The notes under the pieces are model-generated. The model did no database searches. It was not told where the DNA came from and worked only from the letters and a program-made list of their open reading frames with translations. The position numbers and the translations under genes were made by a program. Positions 17,444-25,084 of a DNA stretch of 44,180 nucleotides are shown here, piece by piece (the stretch's first letter is position 1; every line of letters starts with the position of its first letter). Source of the DNA: Planctomycetaceae bacterium (GTDB lineage: Bacteria > Planctomycetota > Planctomycetia > Pirellulales > Pirellulaceae). The stretch covers positions 1 through 44,180 of the forward strand of contig JAHEJI010000020.1 in assembly GCA_024638965.1 (NCBI GenBank), in the 5' to 3' direction.

Positions 17444-18460
17444 ATGACCAGGAAGTTTATCCAAGTGCCGATGGCGTTGATGTTAGCGATGCTAATCACT
17501 GCCATCGCTCAACCGAGAGTTGGTGCACAAGAATCAGCTGAGGAATCTTGTAAAGAGGGTGAGGTCTGCGGGGAATATGGAACTTCCGTCGTCTTTGCAA
17601 AATCGCCAGCAGAAGCCGCCAAAAAAGCTTTCAAAGATGAAAAGCTGGTCTTTGTGCTCCATGTGTCCGGAAATTTTGAAACGCCGGACTATACGTGAAA
17701 CAACGCCGAAGCGCTCCGTGTGAACGCTCTCGCAAATCCTGAATTGGGCAAGTTTATCAACGAACATTTTGTTTCAGCTTTTCAGAAAGTCGGTACGTTT
17801 CGAATCGTTGGCAATCAAAAACAAGGTGGAAATGTTGCGTCATACTTTTGTGCACAAGATGGTCGCGTACTGCATGTGGTCGCGGGTCCGGTCAATGCAG
17901 CGACTTTGTTGAATGAGGCGCGATGGGTCGTGGAAACGGTCAAAAAGTCGCTTGTTGAAACGGAAAAGAGCGGCAAATCTTTCAAGGCACAGTTTCGCAT
18001 GGCTCACGCGGAGCGGCTGCGGCAAGAACATGGATTGATGGCCGAACCAGTCACGTTTGACGCGCCGGCCCAAGGTGAACGGAACGCATTGTCTTATCGA
18101 GACCCGTCCGGCAAGCCGTTGGCGCCGAAATTGCCACCGCCGCCAATCGCCGGCCCCGATGTCAGTTTTGACGAGAATCAACTTGCCGCTTTCAATGCTC
18201 AACAAGACGCCGCAAGAATGACTGCCAGCGAAATTCAACTGGTAAACGGGCTTGGAGGTCGGGGCCAAAAACGGTGGGTGCTGGGCAATCAAGGCCGCGT
18301 TCACTTGATGTTGGCCGCCCACTCAATGAAAAAAATCGAAACCATGTACGGCTCTATTTTTGAGGGCATCCTGGGCGAAAGAGTAAGCACCGAGCCCGTG
18401 ATCGTCGACACCCCGTTTCCATGGTATCGGTGCGGAACGCCAAATGGCGTTCGGCGCTAA
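17444..18460 (+). CDS. Secreted thioredoxin-like protein with in-frame TGA (candidate selenoprotein)
   Basis: From the ATG at 17444 (AGAGGTGA upstream) 84 codons are followed by TGA (17696-17698) and then 253 codons in the same frame to the stop at 18460, giving 338 residues if TGA is read. A signal peptide (about 1-28, ending RVGAQ) precedes ESCKEGEVCGEYG and then a thioredoxin-fold start: EKLVFVLHVSGNFETPDYT-U-NNAEALR. The segment after the TGA (ANPELGKFINEHFVSAFQKV) aligns with the helix after the active site in Thioredoxin_7/DUF255-type proteins. By that spacing the TGA takes the place of the first Cys of CxxC, giving UNNA. The rest (GGNVASYFCAQDGRVLHVVA, then a Pro-rich linker and an unrecognised C-terminus) is intact. 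A SECIS-like hairpin follows. Alternatives are a nonsense mutation or a sequencing error. Confidence 0.75.
17707..17732 (+). promoter_or_regulatory. Candidate bacterial SECIS hairpin
   Basis: Starting eight bases after the TGA, CGA-AGCG (17707-17713) pairs with CGCT-C-TCG (17725-17732) with one bulged C (17729). After one C/A mismatch, UC (17715-17716) pairs with GA (17722-17723), leaving a five-base loop CGUGU (17717-17721). That is nine pairs in total, the loop starting 19 bases after the TGA and with G as its second base. These values satisfy the known bacterial SECIS rules (loop about 16-37 bases away, G in the first two loop positions). The stem is interrupted, so this is weaker than the 6355 element. 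Confidence 0.5.
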
Positions 18461-18595
18461 AACGGTGTTAGTTGAGTACGTCAGAAATTTAGTAGCTGGA
18501 TTTCTTGAGAGTTCAGTCGCGGTACATGGGTTGTCTGAAGTCTCACGACTTCGGCTACGGCTTGTTTAACTTATGACAAACAGGAGAGGCTTCCG

Positions 18596-21028
18596 ATGAA
18601 ACATTACGTATTGTTGCCCCTAATGTTACTCGTTTTACTGTTGGCACTAACCCATGCTGCAAATGGTAACGGCTTGCTGATTCCGTCCGAACCGGATCTC
18701 CCGGCCTTGGCGATGTTGAACCACCACGTCCACGTGACGCTGGAAGATCAAGTAGCCATCACGAATGTGCAACAGACATTTCGCAATCACACCGACCGGA
18801 AGTTGGAAGCCACCTACGTTTTTCCAGTGCCCAAGGGCGCCAGCGTCCGCGAGTTTGCGATGTGGGTAAACGGAAAACGAATGAAGGGCGAACTGTTGAG
18901 CGCGGAAAAAGCCAAGTCGATGTACACCAACATCGTTCGCCAAACGAAGAACCCGGCTTTGCTGGATTATATCGGCTCGGATTTGCTGAGCCTGACGATT
19001 TTCCCGATTCCAGCCAAAGGCGATCAAAAGGTCGAAGTAAGTTTTACTTCCGTTGCCAACAAAGAGCACGACTTGGTTGAGTACCTGTATCCCTTGGAAA
19101 CGGATCGTGCATCGGCGAGCACACTCGAAGAATTTCGACTCAAGCTTGAACTCAAATCACAACAGCCGATCGGCAATATCTACAGCCCGACTCATGAAAT
19201 TACGATCGACCGGTCAAGTGACCACGAAGCCACCATTCTGTTCGAACAACAGGGTGCACAACTGAGTCGCGATTTTCAGCTGTTTTATACCAGCAGCGGA
19301 GATGACGTCGGCTTGACGGCCCTGGAACACCGCCCAATTTCCGATGAATACGGTTACGTAATGTTCCTGGTCTCGCCAAGGGCCGAACTTTCGAAGAAAC
19401 AAAAAGTGCCTCGCGATATCGTCTTCGTAATCGACTCGTCCGGCAGCATGACAACAGACGATAAGATGGACCAGGCCAAGAATGCTCTGCGGCAATGTCT
19501 TGACGGTCTTTCGGCCGACGATCGATTCGCGCTGGTCAGCTTTGCATCGACCGCAAATCGTTACCGTGATCAATTGGTGCCCGCCACAGATGAGCATATC
19601 AAATCCGGTAAAGGCTGGGTCGCCGACCAATACGCCGGTGGTGGAACCGCGATTCACGCGGCGTTGACGGCGGCTCTGGAAATGCGAAGTGACGACGCCG
19701 ATCGCATGTTCACGATTGCATTTTTTACCGATGGCCACCCGACTATCGGCGAAACAAATACCGACAAAATTCTTGCCGACGTTCAAAAAAAGAACTCGTC
19801 TAACACACGCATTTTTTCGTTTGGCCTCGGTGACGATCTCAATGCCGTGTTCCTGGATCAGATTGCCGAGCAAACCCGCGCTGTCAGCAGCTATGTGCGG
19901 CCAAAACAAGATATCGAAGCGAAGGTGTCGAGCTTTTTCAACAAGATCCATCACCCGGTGTTAGCCGATCTGAAACTGTCTACGACCAGCGGCGTGCGAC
20001 TGGCCGAAGTTTACCCGCCACAACTTCCTGATTTGTTTCACGGCGACCAATTGGTGGTACTCGCTCGCTATCAGGGAGCCGGCCACGCGGCCGTTGTTTT
20101 GAACGGCAAAGTCGGGCCGCACAATAGGAAATTCGACTACGAAGTGAATTTCAAACCGCACTCCAACGACAAGCCATTTGTTGAAGAGTTGTGGGCGCGT
20201 CGAAAAGTTGGCTACCTGTTAGATCAAATTCGCATTAACGGCGAACAAAAAGAACTTGTCGATGAAGCAGTCCAATTAGCTAAGCGCTATGGAATTACAA
20301 CGCCCTACACCAGTTACTTGATAATGCCTGATGCGTCCATGCAAATCGCTGGCGCGAACGGACTGGGCAGTGGCGGTCGACTGAGACGCGTTGCGACTCC
20401 GGCGGCGCTAGCTCCAGGAAAAGACGGTGCGGGTCAACGAAAACTAGCAGAATTCGCGCGGGAAGTTCAACAACGTGCGGGCGACCTTGCCAGCAGTCGC
20501 GGCCGCTTTCAGGATGATTCGTTTGACAAATTCGATGCTGAAGCAGAAACCACCGCCGCGAGCGGCACCACACCGTGGTATCAATCGGAGGTTCAACGGT
20601 TTGCCGAGGCCAAAAAATTAAAAAATACATTGGATCTGGCCCAAGGGAATTATCGATCGGGACAGTTGCGACAGAATCAAATCAACAAATTGGGCGTTGA
20701 CCTGTCGCATTCGACAAACAACCTTAAAAACCAAACCCAATTGGAAGCAACCGCCATCCGCCGAGTGGCCAATCGTAACTGTATGGAGTTCGGAGGCGTT
20801 TGGATTGACGAAGACTTCACCGCAAAAACCAAAACGCTGGCAATCAAAGCCCAGAGCGATGCCTACTTCCGTATTTTGGACCGGCAGCCACAGATGAAAG
20901 ACGTTTTCCGACTTGGAAATCACGTCGTCTGGATCGCGCCCAACGGCATGGGACTGGTCATCGACACCACGGACGGAAACGAACAGATGACCGATCGGGA
21001 AATTGACTCGCTTTTCGCGAGCAAATGA
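18596..21028 (+). CDS. Secreted VIT and von Willebrand A domain protein
   Basis: The product is 810 aa; CAGGAGAGG precedes the ATG. After a signal peptide (1-22, ending THAA) comes a VIT domain (about 35-165: VHVTLEDQVAITNVQQTF, ATYVFPVPKGASVREFAMWV, LLSAEKAKSMY, SLTIFPIPAKGDQKVEVSF). The VWA domain at about 272-440 has a complete metal site: DSSGS at 280-284, Thr-351 in GGGTAIHAAL and Asp-379 in FFTDGHP. The C-terminal 300 residues contain a conserved RYGITTPYTSYLIM segment, as in inter-alpha-trypsin inhibitor-like bacterial proteins, then a Gln/Asn-rich part. The family binds other proteins through the metal site outside the cytoplasm. A second VWA gene follows, so the two may act together. 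It ends with an ordinary TGA stop. Confidence 0.93.
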   Translation: MKHYVLLPLMLLVLLLALTHAANGNGLLIPSEPDLPALAMLNHHVHVTLEDQVAITNVQQTFRNHTDRKLEATYVFPVPKGASVREFAMWVNGKRMKGELLSAEKAKSMYTNIVRQTKNPALLDYIGSDLLSLTIFPIPAKGDQKVEVSFTSVANKEHDLVEYLYPLETDRASASTLEEFRLKLELKSQQPIGNIYSPTHEITIDRSSDHEATILFEQQGAQLSRDFQLFYTSSGDDVGLTALEHRPISDEYGYVMFLVSPRAELSKKQKVPRDIVFVIDSSGSMTTDDKMDQAKNALRQCLDGLSADDRFALVSFASTANRYRDQLVPATDEHIKSGKGWVADQYAGGGTAIHAALTAALEMRSDDADRMFTIAFFTDGHPTIGETNTDKILADVQKKNSSNTRIFSFGLGDDLNAVFLDQIAEQTRAVSSYVRPKQDIEAKVSSFFNKIHHPVLADLKLSTTSGVRLAEVYPPQLPDLFHGDQLVVLARYQGAGHAAVVLNGKVGPHNRKFDYEVNFKPHSNDKPFVEELWARRKVGYLLDQIRINGEQKELVDEAVQLAKRYGITTPYTSYLIMPDASMQIAGANGLGSGGRLRRVATPAALAPGKDGAGQRKLAEFAREVQQRAGDLASSRGRFQDDSFDKFDAEAETTAASGTTPWYQSEVQRFAEAKKLKNTLDLAQGNYRSGQLRQNQINKLGVDLSHSTNNLKNQTQLEATAIRRVANRNCMEFGGVWIDEDFTAKTKTLAIKAQSDAYFRILDRQPQMKDVFRLGNHVVWIAPNGMGLVIDTTDGNEQMTDREIDSLFASK

Positions 21029-21097
21029 TCGTTCACTTGCAGTTTGAAATCGGGACCAAATCGATAACGTTAAAAGGAGCCAGAAACCAGCGAAAAA

Positions 21098-21182
21098 GTC
21101 ATTCTGAGAGAGCTTTAGCGACCGAAGAATCATTCGCAAAACACCAGAGATCCTTCAGTCGCCTAGGCTCCCTCAGGATGAC
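21098..21182. repeat. Dispersed palindromic intergenic repeat, full copy
   Basis: GTCATTCTGAGAGAGC and GACCGAAGAATC on the left face GAGATCCTTCAGTCGC and CTCCCTCAGGATGACT on the right, the same architecture as at 14121 but in inverse orientation. It lies between the two VWA genes and could weaken read-through transcription. Confidence 0.85.
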
Positions 21183-21255
21183 TCAACCGTTTTTTCGATT
21201 TTTGTTGGACAGATTGAGATACTAAAAAAACTAACACCTACCGGAGACTAAGAAG

Positions 21256-22395
21256 ATGACTCGACAACCATTTCAATTGTTAAGCTTGATTTTGATCGGG
21301 ATGATTACCTTCGCTTCCTTTGTTGCCGCGAATGAAGAGGCAAAAACCGACGGAGCCATAGCCAAATCGAACCCCAAAGTACAGATCGCGATCCTCTTGG
21401 ATAACTCCGGCAGTATGAGCGGGTTAATCAATCAGGCCCGCAGCGAGCTGTGGAAAATTGTCAATGAATTTGCGACCGCCAAATTGGACGGAGCAAGCCC
21501 GCAGTTAGAAGTTGCCGTTTATCACTACGGGAATCCGCCCGCGACGCAACTCGTACAGTTGACCGACGACCTGGATCGTGTCTCCGAAGCTCTATTCGGA
21601 ATTCCCGTTTCCGGCGGAAGTGAATACTGTGGTGAAGTGATTGACATGGCCACCAAGGAGCTGAAATGGAATGCTGATGATCGAAACCTCAAGATGATTT
21701 TTATCGCGGGCAACGAGCCTTTTACTCAAGGGCCCGTCGATTATCGCACGGCCTGCAAGGCGGCAATCGAAAAAGGAATCATCGTTAACACGATCCACTG
21801 TGGCAGTGGCATCCCATTTGGCTGGCGTGATGGTGCGTTGCTGACGGACGGCAAGTCGATGAATATTAACCACACGAAAGCCGTCGTTCACATCCCAGCG
21901 CCGCAAGACGAAGAGATCGCCAAACTCGGCGTCGAACTCAACAAGACCTATATCGCCTACGGAAAACTTGGCAAGGCCGGTCGCGACAGACAAGTGGCTC
22001 AAGATGGCAACGCCGCCAATTCATCGCTCGGAAGCGCCGGGCAGCGTGCTGTCGCCAAGGCTAACGGTCTCTATCGCAATTCGGCCTGGGATCTGTCCGA
22101 TGCGCTGAAAGAAGGCAAAGTCGATCTCGCCCAGATTAAACCAGAGGACTTGCCCGAAAACATGCGCAAGATGACGGTTGAAGAACGTGGCGCCTACGTC
22201 AAGAAAATGCAGGACGAACGGTCCGCCATCCAAAAGAAGATCAATACCCTGAACGCCGAACGCGTCAAGTTTGTCGCTGAAAAGCAAAAAGAGTTAGCCG
22301 AACAGACGGGTGATGCCACTCTCGACTTGGCCTTAATCCAGGCCATCCGCGATCAAGCAACAAAAAAGAACTTCTCGTTTGGCGATGGCAAATAA
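21256..22395 (+). CDS. Secreted von Willebrand A domain protein
   Basis: The product is 379 aa; CCGGAGAC precedes the ATG. It has a signal peptide (about 1-26, ending VAANE). A VWA domain begins at KVQIAILLDNSGSMSGLINQ with MIDAS DNSGS at 49-53. A GSEYCGEVIDMATKEL segment and FIAGNEPFTQGPVDY replace the usual later MIDAS loops, so metal binding may differ from the classical site. The C-terminal third is charged and helical (KMTVEERGAYVKKMQDERSA and a Lys/Gln/Glu-rich coil) and ends in a QAIRDQATKK stretch. Together with the preceding VIT-VWA gene it forms a pair of exported VWA proteins. The specific partner is unknown. Confidence 0.9.
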   Translation: MTRQPFQLLSLILIGMITFASFVAANEEAKTDGAIAKSNPKVQIAILLDNSGSMSGLINQARSELWKIVNEFATAKLDGASPQLEVAVYHYGNPPATQLVQLTDDLDRVSEALFGIPVSGGSEYCGEVIDMATKELKWNADDRNLKMIFIAGNEPFTQGPVDYRTACKAAIEKGIIVNTIHCGSGIPFGWRDGALLTDGKSMNINHTKAVVHIPAPQDEEIAKLGVELNKTYIAYGKLGKAGRDRQVAQDGNAANSSLGSAGQRAVAKANGLYRNSAWDLSDALKEGKVDLAQIKPEDLPENMRKMTVEERGAYVKKMQDERSAIQKKINTLNAERVKFVAEKQKELAEQTGDATLDLALIQAIRDQATKKNFSFGDGK

Positions 22396-22430
22396 GGGCG
22401 TTGACACTCAGTCTAACACCGTTACTCCTA

Positions 22431-22480
22431 CCTCTCCCAATTTTGGGAAAGGTCGACGTCTCAGCGTCGGGTGAGGGTTA
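22431..22480. repeat. Double-hairpin intergenic repeat / possible terminator
   Basis: Two adjacent small hairpins, TCCCAA..TTGGGA and CGACG..CGTCG, are bracketed by CCTCTCCC and GGTGAGGG. This CCTCTCCC..GTCGGGTGAGGG pattern resembles a dispersed repeat type of planctomycete genomes. It lies between the convergent VWA and glutamine cyclotransferase genes, where it could help end transcription from both sides. Confidence 0.6.
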
Positions 22481-22525
22481 ATAATTCTTGGCATAGCCCC
22501 GAAGCAAATCAATTTGGCAGTGTCT

Positions 22526-23413
22526 TCATTCCTCAATCAGCTTCAAATCGATTTCGAAAATCTTGGGGCACAGCTTGCCGGTCACCATCAGCTTTTTGGA
22601 TTTGGGGTTGAACGCGATGCCATTGAGCAAACCGTCTTCTGGGCGCTGGCGCGTCGGCCAGATTCCGCTTAAGTCGATGATGGCTGTTACGCCGCCAGTG
22701 GCGGGGTCGATCTCGTAAATAAAGTCGGTTCGCCATTGATTTGCGTAAATGTTCCCGTTAACAAATTCCAGCTCGTTTAGCTGACTGATGCTACGACGAC
22801 CTTCTCGAACCCGCACCCGGCGTGTTTCTTCGAAAGTCTCTGGATCAAAAAATCTCAGTCTTGCCGTGCCATCGCTCATGATCAATTCTTTACCATCATG
22901 TGTAATGCCCCAGCCCTGCCCTGAGTAGCGTTGTTCACCGACCTTGTTAAACTCCCGATCATAGACGTAGGCAGTTCCCGCTTTCCATGTCAGCATAATG
23001 AACTGATCGTTCCAAAGTGTGATTCCTTCTCCAAAACGGTCATCCGGCAAATCGGCTTTTTGTAACAACTCGCCCGTTTCGAGGTCAGTTTTGCGAATCG
23101 AAGACTCGCCCAAGCGCCCCGTGCTCTCCCATATGAAACCATCCTCATAAACCAGCCCCTGGGTGAAGGCGGTCGGGTCATGAGGATACTCGCGCAACAC
23201 GTCGTAAGTGTAGCGGGGAACTTCAGATTTAGGGCGCATCAGAATAACCATATAGCTGCCTCCAATGGCAATCACCAGAAAAACTACGACAAGATCCCAA
23301 CGCATGGGCCGTTTGCCATACCTGTCAGCTTGCGCCTGCGGAGACTTGGCCTGCGGCGAAGGAGGTGGGTATGCTTTTGATTTTCTTCTCGGCGATTTTC
23401 GTTTTTTTGTCAT
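22526..23413 (-). CDS. Glutamine cyclotransferase (plant-type glutaminyl-peptide cyclase)
   Basis: The product is 295 aa from the ATG at 23413. It has a basic, Pro-rich cytoplasmic tail (1-37), a single transmembrane helix (about 39-59: WDLVVVFLVIAIGGSYMVIL) and an extracytoplasmic five-bladed propeller of the Glu_cyclase_2 family. Diagnostic stretches are HDPTAFTQGLVYEDGFIWES, TGRLGESSIRKTDLETGE, WGITHDGKELIMSDGTARL, LNELEFVNGNIYANQW and PEDGLLNGIAFNPKSKKLMV. The family turns N-terminal Gln of peptides into pyroglutamate and releases ammonia. Membrane anchoring indicates it acts on exported or external peptides. No clear Shine-Dalgarno is seen, so an internal start near Met-37 cannot be excluded. 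Confidence 0.92.
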   Translation of the reverse strand: MTKKRKSPRRKSKAYPPPSPQAKSPQAQADRYGKRPMRWDLVVVFLVIAIGGSYMVILMRPKSEVPRYTYDVLREYPHDPTAFTQGLVYEDGFIWESTGRLGESSIRKTDLETGELLQKADLPDDRFGEGITLWNDQFIMLTWKAGTAYVYDREFNKVGEQRYSGQGWGITHDGKELIMSDGTARLRFFDPETFEETRRVRVREGRRSISQLNELEFVNGNIYANQWRTDFIYEIDPATGGVTAIIDLSGIWPTRQRPEDGLLNGIAFNPKSKKLMVTGKLCPKIFEIDLKLIEE

Positions 23414-23951
23414 GTCGACAACTTACGAAAACCGGTTGTGTTGGTCTACTGGAGTGAAACGAAATATGCCAAAATGTGGTGACCGACAGTGAAGGCGGTT
23501 TTGAGAGCCAGTGAAATTTATCCCTCTACCCTGAGCGTGTAATCACATCTCCCAATGTTGCGCCAACGATCAAAATCCGGCAATCGCCGGTCACAATAAC
23601 TGCGGAGCAGTGACAGCAGTTAGCCTGGGGTCAGGATTGCGAGCTTTAGCGAGTAAGCCGCAGCCCCAGGTATCAGCCCGTACAGAAAATCCCCGCCTCG
23701 ATTTGGCGGCGTAGCCGCCAAATCGAGGCGGGGAAGGAATGGTTGCACAGGAAACCTCGGGCTACATCAACACTCGCAAAACTCGGTTGGTTCACCCGAG
23801 GCTACCTGCTTGCACAGCTTCGCCGCTATTCCAAATGAGATTTGCGGGCCAAACGAACTCTAACGTAAACACTCGACTATCGTAGACGCTAATGCTCCGA
23901 GAAGAGAGCGAATCAATTTCGGCGAACAACTACTATTGTCACGTCGCTAGC
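23414..23951. other. Hairpin-rich intergenic region
   Basis: In these 538 bases without a gene I see at least three structured repeats. The first is a hairpin with TAGCCTGGGG...CCCCAGGTA arms (about 23618-23672). The second is a perfect 20-bp inverted repeat at 23691-23733. The third is a CCTCGGG...CCCGAGG pair (about 23755-23806). Text such as GGTTGCACAGG and CTTGCACAGC between them is also repetitive. No ORF or RNA gene was recognised. Confidence 0.6.
23691..23733. repeat. Perfect 20-bp inverted repeat with 3-base loop
   Basis: CCCCGCCTCGATTTGGCGGC (23691-23710), GTA, then its exact reverse complement (23714-23733). There is no T run on either side, so it is not a standard terminator. It is symmetrical and should form a very stable stem or cruciform. 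Confidence 0.95.
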
Positions 23952-24980
23952 CTAGCTTTCCTTAGCCCACAACGACGACGGCATCTGCAAGTTCTGAGTC
24001 AGCCCATCGATCATTCGTATCTCATCCTCGGAGAAATTCTTGTTTTTAATCGCTTTGCAGTTTTCCACAATCTGCTCGGGTCGGCTGGCACCGCAGAGCA
24101 CACTGGTGACTTGCGGCAAGCGCAAGATCCAGGCGATCGCCATCTGCGCTAACGATTGTCCGCGGTGCGATGCCAACTCATTAAGCTGGCGAACGATGTC
24201 GACGACTTCGGCCGACAAGTCTTCCGGGCGTAACAACTCCGGGCATGTTTCGGCTCGCGAACCCGCGGGGATCTGCGCCAAATATTTGTCAGTTAACAAA
24301 CCCTGGTAAAGCGGACAAAAAGCGATCATCCCCATCCCGGTGTCTTCACAAGTGGCAACGAGGTGGTCTTCGATCCAGCGATTGAACATCGAATAGTTGG
24401 GCTGGTGAATCAAGATCCGGCTCCAACCATTTTTCTGACAGATCTCAACCGCCTCTTTTGTTTGCGATGAAGAATAACTGCTGATTCCTGCGTAAAGTGC
24501 TTTGCCGTGTTCGACCGCCGTGTTCAAGGCGCCCATCGTTTCTTCAAGCGGCGTATCCGGGTCGAAACGATGGCTATAAAAAATGTCAAAGTAGTCCACA
24601 TTGACGCGTTTGAGGGACTGGTCGAGACTGGCAATGAGGTACTTTCGCGATCCCCATTCACCGTAGGGGCCGGGCCACATGATGTACCCAGCTTTTGACG
24701 AAACGATGATTTCGTCGCGAGGCAGATCGGCGAGGATCTTGCCAACGTTGCTTTCCGCACTTCCAAATGGAGGCCCATAATTATTCGCCAGATCGAAATG
24801 GGTGATCCCACAATCGAAGGCCGCAAAGATCATCTGGCGTTGAAGTTCCGTCGGCAATGCTCCCCCAAAATTGTGCCAACAACCAAGACTGATCTCAGGA
24901 AATTTCAGACCGGATTGGCCGCATCGTCGATATTCCATGCGGCCATCGTAACGGTTTTCGTCAGGTGTGAATCGGGACAC
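23952..24980 (-). CDS. yghZ: Aldo/keto reductase, YghZ/GPR type
   Basis: The product is 342 aa from a GTG at 24980. This start is preferred over the ATG at residue 15 because the leading DENRYDGRMEYRRCG matches the start of E. coli YghZ. The (beta/alpha)8 reductase shows MEYRRCGQSGLKFPEISLGC, THFDLANNYGPPFGSAE (catalytic Asp and Tyr), SSKAGYIMWPGPYGEWGSRK (catalytic Lys), YFDIFYSHRFDPDTPLEETM, LIHQPNYSMFNRW and a C-terminal NADPH-binding CGASRPEQIVEN. Relatives reduce L-glyceraldehyde 3-phosphate and similar aldehydes with NADPH in the cytoplasm. It diverges from the DPP4-like peptidase gene with a 104-base shared promoter region. Confidence 0.93.
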   Translation of the reverse strand: MSRFTPDENRYDGRMEYRRCGQSGLKFPEISLGCWHNFGGALPTELQRQMIFAAFDCGITHFDLANNYGPPFGSAESNVGKILADLPRDEIIVSSKAGYIMWPGPYGEWGSRKYLIASLDQSLKRVNVDYFDIFYSHRFDPDTPLEETMGALNTAVEHGKALYAGISSYSSSQTKEAVEICQKNGWSRILIHQPNYSMFNRWIEDHLVATCEDTGMGMIAFCPLYQGLLTDKYLAQIPAGSRAETCPELLRPEDLSAEVVDIVRQLNELASHRGQSLAQMAIAWILRLPQVTSVLCGASRPEQIVENCKAIKNKNFSEDEIRMIDGLTQNLQMPSSLWAKES

Positions 24981-25084
24981 TTTTTCTTTCGTCGCAAGGC
25001 ATTACGAACAGGGTTCAACGCAAGTAAACTACTTCAAACAAAGAGCGTAGTTTATTTCGCTGTTTTGACTCAAGTAGGCAAAAG

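Noticed and set aside
17720-18460. Separate gene starting at the GTG at 17720
   Set aside because: Same frame as the upstream signal-peptide half; alone it would be a thioredoxin-like fragment without export signal or active site.
19214-19954. 246-codon minus-strand open frame
   Set aside because: Antisense to the VWA domain of the VIT-VWA protein; no recognisable protein.
23414-23951. CRISPR array or tRNA cluster in the hairpin-rich spacer
   Set aside because: The repeats are single palindromes of different sequence without regular spacers, and no tRNA arms or TTCGA loop could be found.
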